NCBI GenBank assembly: GCA_028826165.1
Contig: JAPDFW010000114.1
Span: forward strand, 966,942-1,030,941
DNA length: 64,000 nucleotides
Direction of reading: 5' to 3'
Source of the DNA: Anaeramoeba ignava
Taxonomy: Eukaryota; Metamonada; Anaeramoebidae
A program made the translations under genes and the position numbers. Below the pieces are notes generated by a model. That model saw only the letters and a list, made by a program, of their open reading frames with translations. It searched no databases and was not told the DNA's origin. This document shows, one piece after another, positions 55,312 to 64,000 of this stretch (position 1 is the first letter of the stretch; every line of letters begins with the position of its first letter).

Positions 55312-58300
55312 TCATTTCATAAATCCAGTTTTTTCCAATCTTAAATCTATTAAACTTGGTTCTAATAACCTTCTCATTTTTCCAAAAAATTTTGTTAATT
55401 TATCATGAAATCTTCTTGTTTCTTCTGAACCTAATTGACGATGTAATTTCAATCCTTCTTCAAGTAAATCTTGTTGTTTAAGAAACTCCAATTTTAATCG
55501 AATAACAGAATCTTCATCATTTGGATTTTCTTTCAAATATTCTTCAGTAAAAAAGGCTTGTTGATATTTAAAAACACCTCCATTAACAGCAGCATCAATA
55601 ATTCCATTCAAACACATTGAAAGTTGATTTAAATTTGTTTCTTTTCCACTTGGTGATTTATATAACTTAATATAACTTGATAATTCAATATTCTTATTTT
55701 CTGTTGTGTTGATTGCATTCTGAATTGGTGATAATTCATGAACAACCTTCTTTATAACTTTCAATCTATTCCGAATTGATGGAAATGAATCTTCTGTAAT
55801 TAAAAATTCATTATGTAACCATAAATATCTAAATTCATTTTCTTTATCTTTGATTTTTTGAATTGGTTTTGAACTTAAAAAAACATTAATTGAATCATTT
55901 ATAATAAAATTCTTGGCAAAATCTGGAATATTTTCATCAAATATTCTCTTTTTTCCTTCAAGCTAAAATAAAATAAAATTAATAAATATTTTTATAAATA
56001 TTTTTTTTATAATAATTTACTTCTTCTTGAAATGAAGGAATAACAGTTGCAACTTGAATATATTGTCCATCTCCTTCCAAAAATTGATCTGGTGGTTCTT
56101 TTGGACTAATTTGTGCTTTTGGATAACGTTCTTGAAGATATTCAACAAATCCTGCAAGTCTTTCCAATAATTGACCTTTATAAATAAATTCACAATTTTT
56201 AACATTTAAAAATTTTTCTTGATGTTCAAATCCTTTTCCATAAAATCCAACTCTAAAATAAGTTGAATACATTCTTTCAATTCTCATAATTCTTTCATAC
56301 ATTTCCAATTCTTTTTTTAACATCCCACAAAATTTTTGATAATTATAACTAACTTTGAGATATCTTTCCTTCAACAAATTAACTAATTCAATTCCTTTTT
56401 CAAACCAATTTCCTTGATCAAAACAATCAATAGCTTTTTTGATAATATTTTCCTTTCGAATTGCTTGTGATTCTCTCATCAAATTAAACAATGGCATTTC
56501 TTGTTTTGAATAATCCCATTTCAACAAATCTGAATAAAGCAACAATGTGTTTGCAGCTTCTGGATACCATTTTCTTCGAATATTCAAATTATAAAGCATA
56601 CTTATATATTTTGTAACCATATCATAACTTTTTTTTCTTCTTAAATAATCAATTAAATCAATAATAGCTTCTGATAATTCATGAGTAAAAGTTTCTTTTT
56701 TACTATATTTTCTAACAAGAAAAATATGTTCAACAACTTCTTTTAATTGAGAAGCAAGCATTACTCCCTTTTTTTTTTAAATTTTTAAAATTAAAATTTA
56801 AATTTAATTTGTTTTTTTTGTTTTTTTGAAATTAACCTTTTCTTTTAATAATTGATGATCCATTAACCATGTATAAATTTGTGGGAAAAATTTCTGTTCA
56901 AATTTCTTATACATTCCCCTTTCTAATGCTAAATCAATTACAGACATTGTATGTTGTTCAACATAATTAAATTTTCCAGTTTTTGTGAATTCTGTTTCAA
57001 CAAGTGAATAGTAAAGATCAAGTCCTGTTAATTGAAGTTCTGGATTTTCTAAAAGAACCAAAGAAAGAAAAGGTTTGATTGTTGTTGAAATTAATTCATG
57101 TTGATTATTTCCAATTAAAATCCATGCATTTTTAAGTAATTCTGAACATTCTATTCTCATATCTCCAAATCTTTCAAGTAAAATCTTTCTATTGGCTTCA
57201 TTTGAATATAATTCAAATTGTAAATGTGGTATTTTCATAAAACTCACTAATGTTTTTAAATATGCTTCCCAAGCTCTAACTTCAAATTTAGGTGAATAAA
57301 AATTCCTTCTTAAAATTGATAAGAAAAATCTTAATTGTTTGAATATGATTGAAAATTGAATAAAACTCATTGACCTCCATTCTTTTGGAAATGTTTTGAA
57401 TTTAAATATTCTGTTGAACACTTTCAATAAATCAATCAATGAAGAAGCTTGTTGAGTTGGATTTGGATGGAAAAAAGCAACAAAAGTTTGTGCTTCTAAA
57501 GGTTTCATCATATGTAAAATTGAAAGTAGCATAATAATCAGTTTACATTCATATTGCTCTCTTGAATGAATCTCTTTTTCAATTATTTCTAAATTTGCTC
57601 GATCTGGTTTTGCTTGTAATTTTAATTTTTCAGTTTTTTTCTGATTGATACGAAATACTGAAACAATTAATGATGTAATTTTAGTCAATTCAAGAACACT
57701 TGGTTCTTTTGTTTGTTTTGGAATAGACATTCTAAATTTTCCTGTTTTCTTATATTCTTGTTCTGTTTGTTGATTTTGCTCTTGATTATTTCCTAAAATC
57801 ACATTCTCTATGGAAACATTTCGTGATTGTATAATTGATTCATTTCCCAAATTTCTTTTCATTTGGGAAATTGATCTTTTCACACTTTTAATCATTTTCC
57901 TGATAATTTTAATCCCTTTTTCAAAGGTTTCTTGATCTGTTGAAATTACTCTAATTAATTGTTTAAATATAATTGGGAAAAATATTTTGCGAAAATCTGA
58001 TGTTGAAACTAATGGACCTGTTGATATATCTAATAGAATTTTGATTTTTTCATCATCTAATTGTTTTCTTCCATAAGCAACTGATTTGAAAAGACTTTTT
58101 TTTTAAAAAAAAATGTAAAATAAATATTTAAATTTAAATTTAAAATATATTTTATACCTTGAAACAATCAATCCTATTTTTTGAATAGGAAGAATTTTAA
58201 TCAATTCTTCATAAATTGGATAAAGTTTTGTAATTGCAATAGTTTGTGTTCCAATAATCCAATCAGGTTCCATTTTCTCCATTAATTCATTGATTGATTG

Positions 58301-61300
58301 TAATACTTCTTCAATTTGTTTGATAAAATCATTGTGTAAACTTTCATAGTTTTCTGGTTTTTTGATAATATCATTTTCAATTAAATCCAATTCTAATAAT
58401 TTTGAATTGATAATAAATTTAAAAATAAATTCAAGTGCTCGAATTGTTTTTCTTGTTTCACTTCCTGATTTTTCATTTTCTGCTTCTCTAAGTTGATGAA
58501 TCAATTCATTTATTAAAAAGGGATAAATTTTCGAAAAACAAATTTTAAGCTCTTGATTTGTTTTTTGATTTTTAAAATTGAATTTTGTATCCAAATAATC
58601 TTGAAGAATAGGTTTAAAATTTTGATAAGTTAAATCAACTAAAACTCCAACAACAAAATTAAATGTCATAAAAATTTCATGAACAATTTCATCTCCTTTT
58701 GTTCCTAAAATGCGAAAGAACGTATCCAATATTGGTCCAGTAAACTAAACATAAAAATTTAAAATTTTAATTAAATTTTATTTTAAAATTTTAATTTTTT
58801 TACAATCAAAAATTGGGTTTGATCAATATAAGTTATTGTTTCAAGTAAATTTCGAGTATCTGATTGATTCATTGATCCTTCCCAATTAAAAAATTTATTG
58901 AAAACTGGTTCTTGAGTCATAATTGTTGAGCACAAATTAAAATTAATTTCAATTTTATCTTTTGTTATAATTAAATATTCTGGTTGAGTTTGTGATTTTT
59001 CTTTTAAATATAATAAAGGTTCTGAATTTTGTGTTTGATATTTGTATATTGGAAGTGTATAATCTCCTTGATTTAAAACAGCTCCTTTTTTCTTAAGATA
59101 AAGATAAGTAAATCCAATTGGTTTGATTATTTTTTCTAAATATGAATATGAATATGAAAATTAATATAAAAATATAAATAATATTTTTTTTTATGGAAAA
59201 TCAACTTTTTGAATCTGCAGAACAACTATAAAATTCAAAATATAAATGAGTATTTGGAAATACTAATGGATCAATTGAAATTTTAATGTTTTCATTCCAA
59301 TGTGGTTCTATTCTATGATATAAAACTAATCCTCGATATGTTTTTTCATTTGATTCATTTTTTCCTTGAAGATTTATACATCCTCTTAATTCATTTCCAT
59401 TATTTTTTCTTACAGTTAATCTATATTCAATATTTTTAGCTTTACAATTTGAAAAATCTCCTAATTTCATTGCAATATATAAATCATGTTGATAATATGA
59501 TGGTAAAACCACTTGTGGTAATTTCATTTTTAATGTTTGTTGAATTGATAATAATGCTGTATGTTTTTTCAATACTTCATTTAATTTTCCAAAATGAGCT
59601 GATAATTGAATTGCAATTCTACTTCCAACTTTTTTTTCAACTTTTGGATCATTTGAAATTATTACTAAAAAGAAATATATAAATAAATATTAAAAATCAA
59701 ATTTAAAAATTTAATTGATTTTTTTTATACATTCTTGAATATTTCTGAAAAAACTTTCTTGATTTGGTGTAAAAACATCTGCAACAAAATCCATTAATTT
59801 TCCTGAACATGTTTGAAGTAAATCATTTGATAAAGCTAAAACACAACATGCATAAGGTCTTCTAAATAATTGACCATCTGATTTATTTTGAATTTTTTTT
59901 GTTTTTTTTGTTTGATTTGCAATTTCTGAATATCTAACAATATCACAAGAAATATAAAGATTTTCTCTATCACTTTTTGTAATTTCCTAAATAATTTCCC
60001 AATTAAATTAAAATTTTTTTTTTCCCAAATTAAATCTTCATACAACAAATAATGTTTTTAAAATATTTTTAGAAACTAAATCCATTGGTTGTTCTCCTTT
60101 TCTTAAAAAAATTGAATAATCAGAAGTTATTTTTGCTTTTTTAGAAAAATCATAAAGTGAAAAATTAAATTCAATATCATCATCAATATCAATAACAAAA
60201 GCCTAAAAAAAGATATAAATATAAAAAACAATATAAAAATATAACAATAAATTAATTTACATCCAATCGAAGAAGAAGTTGACAATCTTCTTCTAATTTT
60301 TGTATTTCTTTTTTGGTAATTTCTTCTTGAGACATTTGTTTATATAATTTGAATAATTTATTAATTTTTGTATTATCTTCTGTTGCTAAATGTCCTTTAG
60401 AATTTCTTGGTTGTTCATTTACACCAGTTAATTCATTTCCTTGTGAAATGATAGTAATAATCTTTTTTTTAAGAGATATTTTGACTTCCTAATTTATAAT
60501 TTTGAATTGAATTTTGAATTTTGAATTTTGAATTGAATTGAATTGAATTTTGAATTGAATTGAATTTATAATTTTGAATTTAATTTAATTTTGAATTTTG
60601 AATTTTGAATTTATAATTTATTTATAATTTTGAATTGAATTTATAATTTAATTTTGAATTGAATTTATAATTTAAATTTATAATTTAATTTTGAATTGAA
60701 TTGAATTTTGAATTGAATTTTGAATTGAATTTATAATTTTGAATTGAATTTTGAATTGAATTTTGAATTTAATTTTGAATTTTGAATTGAATTTTGAATT
60801 GAATTTAATTTTGAATTTTGAATTGAATTTTGAATTGAATTTAATTTTGAATTGAATTGAATTTTGAATTGAATTTAATTTTGAATTGAATTTGAATTTT
60901 GAATTTAATTTTGAATTGAATTTTGAATTGAATTTTGAATTGAATTTTGAATTTTGAATTTTGAATTGAATTGAATTGAATTGAATTGAATTGAATTTTG
61001 AATTGAATTTTGATTGAATTTTGAATTGAATTTTGAATTTTGAATTGAATTGAATTTTGAATTTTGAATTTAATTTATAATTGAATTTTGAATTTAAAAT
61101 CACAAACACGAGATAAAGAAGTATTAATAATTGTTCTTCTAAGTGATAATAATTGTCTAATTTTTTGTTGTATGAAATTAAGATTAATAAAATCTTTTTT
61201 AATAAAAAAATCATGAAAAGATTCTGCCCATTCAAGTAAAATATTATCAATTTCAATAACAATAGGATCAGCTTCAATATAAGGATGAAAAACAGAATTC

Positions 61301-62672
61301 ATTAATATTTTTTTCGATGGAATATCATCACTTATAATTTTAACATGATTTGATGGAAAAATTCCTATTCTTTCAGTCATTAAACTTCTTCCTCTTATCC
61401 ATCCTGCAATTTCTTCACTTGTTTCAATTAATTCTCCAAATTCTAATGGTATTTGTTCTTGTGCTGTTGGAGAAAACTGATATAAAGCTTTATAAAACAA
61501 TCATTTATAATTTAATTTATAATTTAATTTATAATTTTATTTATAATTTAATTTATAATTTAATTTATAATTTAATTTATAATTTAATTTTATTTATAAT
61601 TTTAATTTATTTATAATTTAATTTATAATTTTATTTATAATTTTATTTATAATTTAATTTATAATTTTATTTATAATTTAATTTATAATTTAATTTATAA
61701 TTTAATTTATAATTTAATTTATAATTTTATTTATAATTTTATTTATAATTTTATTTATAATTTTATTTATAATTTTATTTATAATTTAATTTATAATTTT
61801 ATTTATAATTTTAATTTATAATTTAATTTATAATTTTATTTATAATTTTATTTATAATTTTATTTATAATTTAATTTATAATTTAATTTATAATTTAATT
61901 TATAATTTTATTTATAATTTAATTTTATAATTTTAATTTTTTATTTTTATATTTTAATTTTTATAATTTAATTTATAATTTAATTTATAATTTAATTTAT
62001 AATTTTAATTTATAATTTTAATTTATAATTTTAATTTATAATTTTATTTATAATTTAATTTATAATTTTATTTATAATTTAATTTATAATTTAATTTATA
62101 ATTTTATTTATAATTTTAATTTATAATTTTATTTATAATTTTATTTATAATTTAATTTATAATTTTATTTATAATTTTAATTTATAATTTTATTTATAAT
62201 TTTATTTATAATTTTATTTATAATTTATAATTTTATTTATAATTTTATTTATAATTTTATTTATAATTTTATTTATATTTTAATTTATAATTTTATTTAT
62301 AATTTAATTTATAATTTAATTTATATTTTAATTTATAATTTTATTTATAATTTAATTTATAATTTTATTTATAATTTAATTTATTATTTTATTTATAATT
62401 TTATTTATAAATTTAATTTATAATTTAATTTATAATTTTATTTATAATTTAATTTATAATTTTATTTATAATTTTATTTATAATTTTGTTTATAATTTTA
62501 TTTATAATTTAATTTATAATTTTGTTTATAATTTTGTTTATAATTTAATTTATAATTTTGTGGAAAAATAAATAAAAACGTTATTTATTTTTATTTATAA
62601 ATTTCAAATTAATTTTTAAATAAATATCAAACCAACTGCACATTTCCTTATTGGTTTCCAAGTATTTGTCAT
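55312..62672 (-). CDS. DOCK-family guanine nucleotide exchange factor (SH3 / DHR-1 / DHR-2)
   Basis: Eleven exons on the minus strand: 62672-62633, 61487-61108, 60488-60261, 60202-60044, 59986-59731, 59664-59206, 59135-58804, 58744-58158, 58094-56837, 56767-56021 and 55962-55312. Phases agree throughout and give about 1698 residues, typical of DOCK proteins. The first 40-nt exon starts MTNTWKPIRK and splices to ALYQFSPTAQ, completing an SH3 domain. A DHR-1 (C2-type) region begins about residue 290 (REDLYISCDIVRYS-like, then RRPYACCVLAL). An ARM-like middle follows, and the DHR-2 catalytic part is in the last two exons (RRKWYPEAANTLLLYSDLLKW, LSPIQNAI, NGIIDAAVNGG, AFFTEEYL). DHR-2 exchanges GDP on Rac/Cdc42-type GTPases; SH3-bearing DOCKs usually pair with ELMO for actin control. 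It could drive amoeboid motility or phagocytosis. The first intron is a 1145-nt ATTTATAATTTA repeat. Confidence 0.92.
60489..61107 (-). repeat. GAATTGAATTTT repeat filling DOCK intron 2
   Basis: A 619-nt intron of AATTGAATTTTGAATT units. Minus-strand frames rich in Asn/Ser/Lys/Phe here are repeat artefacts. Confidence 0.88.
61488..62632 (-). repeat. TTTATAATTTAA repeat filling DOCK intron 1
   Basis: A 1145-nt intron of ATTTATAATTTTA/TTAA units, starting at the donor after residue 13 and ending at the acceptor before the SH3 strand. It contains no gene. Confidence 0.85.
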
Positions 62673-62855
62673 AATTTTTGGTTAATTAAATTTTAAATGA
62701 AAAATTTTTGTTGTTTTTGTATTGTTTTTAAATTGATGTTTTCTTTTTTTATTTATTTGAGAAGAAAAAGCAAAAAGAAAAATGAAAAATGAAAATTAAA
62801 AAGAAAAAATTAATTAAAAAAATTATTAGTAATCTCTCTTCTCTCTCTTTTCTTT
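62673..62855. other. Short intergenic region before DOCK
   Basis: 183 bp between the start of DOCK and the stop of the next gene, both on the minus strand. It includes minus-strand TTTTTCATTTAAA and TTTTCATTTTTCATTTTTC words (62693-62706 and 62778-62796), probably the DOCK upstream element. Confidence 0.5.
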
Positions 62856-64000
62856 TTAAATTATCTTATTACTAAATAATTTTATTAATGTTTCAATTAA
62901 TGATTTAAAATTCTGAAATTGATTATTAAAATTACTTAATGATGAAAGAAGATTTAATTGAGAATCAAGATCAGAAACTGAAACAGATAATTCTTTAACA
63001 TAATTATAAAAAGGAATAATTTTTGAAAGTAATAAAGTTAAAGGTTTTAATACCAATTCATCAATATTATTTAAAGATTTACTATCTTTTAATTGTGTTA
63101 AATTTGCTATGTTTTTTAAACTTAAATGAGCTTCTTGTGCAAAAATTGAAAATTTCTGTTTTTGTTCTTCTCCAAATCCTGTTATTGCTTGATTTGATGA
63201 TTTAAATAAAGAAATAAAATTTTCACTAAATTTTTGGATTGATGTTCGAATTATAATGTGTGATTGCTTGAAAATTAATAATTGTATCAAATTAATCAAC
63301 TTGAAAATACTTGAAATACTTTCTTGAATATTTGTTTCAAAAGATTCTGAAATTGGTTTTAATTGTTTGATTATTTGATAAATTTGATTTAATGAAGATT
63401 GAAAAGCTGTTAAATAATTTGTATTTGAATAAAATAATTGTGAATTTCCTGTTAATAGTTGTAAAATTTGATTAAATTGATTAATAATAGGATTAGAATC
63501 TTCAACTAATTTAGTATTTATTGATTTGGTTTTCATTTCTGTTGTAATTTTGCTAAATTGTAAAATGAGTGAATTTGCTGATTCAATAAATTGATGTGTT
63601 GTTCCTGTACTAAATGAGTTTGAGGGTGATTTTTGATTTTGATTTGGAATCTGATTCTGATGATTCTATATTTGTTAATAATGATATTAATTTCCCAATT
63701 AATTCACTCAATATTGTAATATTAGGATTATCTGTTTCAACTATTTTGGCTTTATTCTCTTTAATAAATATTATTTTGTTTTGAATTTGTTGAAGATTTG
63801 CTAAAAATTTCTGAAGAAAACTTGTGTTATTTTTGTTACTGTTTATAACATTTTCTGAAATAATATCCCAAAAATTAGATATTTCTTGAAATTATTCATT
63901 ATTGTAATTAAAGTTTCAGAATTTGAATAGAAAAAGTTGAATAAGAATCAAAAATTTCAGATCCATAAACTTTTGCCAAGTACAAACTTGACCAAAAGAG
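62856..64000 (-). CDS. Unidentified helical protein, partial at window edge, with broken frames
   Basis: The stop is at 62856 and the gene runs off the right edge. I do not recognise the family. The main frame (to about 63660) encodes long amphipathic helices rich in Leu/Ile/Asn/Ser without transmembrane or enzymatic motifs, preceded by a Ser/Asn/Gln segment (NSFSTGTTHQF). Farther upstream, good-looking helical protein continues but in other frames: about 63640-63880 (NFWDIISENV, LSELIGKLISLL) and about 63880-64000 (SLYLAKVYGSEIFDSY). At least two and probably three one-base shifts, each beside an A or T run, are needed to join these pieces. I found no GT-AG intron that fixes the joins. The breaks may be sequencing indels or real decay. 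The missing 5' part prevents a better call. Confidence 0.5.

Noticed and set aside
60678-61277. Minus-strand 199-codon frame rich in Asn, Ser, Lys and Phe
   Set aside because: It is mainly the GAATTGAATTTT repeat of a DOCK intron, and its non-repeat part is the DOCK SH3 exon in the wrong frame.
61488-61504. One-base error at the start of the DOCK SH3 domain
   Set aside because: The acceptor at 61488-61489 and the 40-nt exon at 62633-62672 give a perfect SH3 start without any correction.
1-64000. tRNA, rRNA, CRISPR arrays, operons
   Set aside because: No cloverleaf-like GC-containing segments, rRNA words or spacer arrays were found by eye, and the spliced genes exclude a prokaryotic layout. 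A tRNA or covariance-model scan was not possible here.

Overview
The window is nuclear DNA from a very AT-rich, intron-bearing protist. Coding exons alternate with long A/T simple repeats. Introns are GT-AG, mostly 54-100 nt, and a few exceed 700 nt because they are filled with a locus-specific repeat. The gene content is that of an anaerobic amoeboid eukaryote: [FeFe]-hydrogenase, hydrogenase maturase HydF with a short presequence-like N-terminus, Ras, BTB-RasGAP, SH3-DOCK GEF, PH, PAS, BTB-TLDc and ankyrin-BTB proteins. An Anaeramoeba-like metamonad fits best, but that is an inference from gene content and no species marker is present.

Layout. 1-890 is a TTCAA repeat. 1063-2819 (-) is a BTB-BACK/TLDc gene with a frame break. 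2950-5090 is a satellite of about 145 bp. 5126-6427 (+) is TFIIIB subunit Bdp1. 6548-12316 (+) is an ankyrin-BTB gene of about 39 exons. 13205-16027 (+) is HydF in six exons. 16071-17118 (+) is VPS37. 17270-20305 (+) is an intronless ankyrin-BTB paralogue. 21981-23566 (+) is a class I aminotransferase and 23841-24911 (+) a kelch protein. 25009-27171 (-) is BTB-RasGAP and 27348-28578 (-) an alpha/beta hydrolase. 28690-30660 is a satellite of about 162 bp. 30838-32089 (-) is a PAS-like protein. 33017-33900 is a repeat of about 358 bp. 34016-35354 (-) is an At4g15545-like coiled-coil protein and 35462-37964 (-) an ankyrin-pseudokinase. 38997-39545 (+) is glutathione peroxidase. 39868-47188 (+) is a WD40-[FeFe]-hydrogenase-flavodoxin fusion. 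47618-49625 (+) is Ras. 50958-51447 holds foldback DNA. 51640-53851 (-) is a PH protein, 55312-62672 (-) is DOCK, and 62856 to the right edge (-) is an unidentified partial gene.

Two things stand out. First, the ankyrin-BTB gene at 6548-12316 appears to be stitched together with sixteen 3-nt exons (single codons) and two 6-nt exons, placed almost exclusively in the loop between ankyrin repeats. Every intron they define is 54-97 nt, the same as the ordinary introns of the gene. Every long exon is an exact multiple of three. Adding the codons restores loops of about eight residues, as in the intronless paralogue. The predicted proteins are 1015 and 1011 residues. Second, the hydrogenase gene encodes in one frame an N-terminal WD40 propeller, a [2Fe-2S] domain, two [4Fe-4S] clusters, the H-cluster domain and a C-terminal flavodoxin. 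Propeller and hydrogenase are joined inside one uninterrupted 1395-nt exon.

HydF lies about 24 kb from the hydrogenase on the same strand, and glutathione peroxidase sits 322 bp upstream of it, so part of the window is a hydrogen/oxygen-stress neighbourhood. Ras, BTB-RasGAP and DOCK form a small-GTPase signalling group. All exon boundaries were deduced by eye from reading frame, GT-AG sites and family conservation; no transcript data were available.
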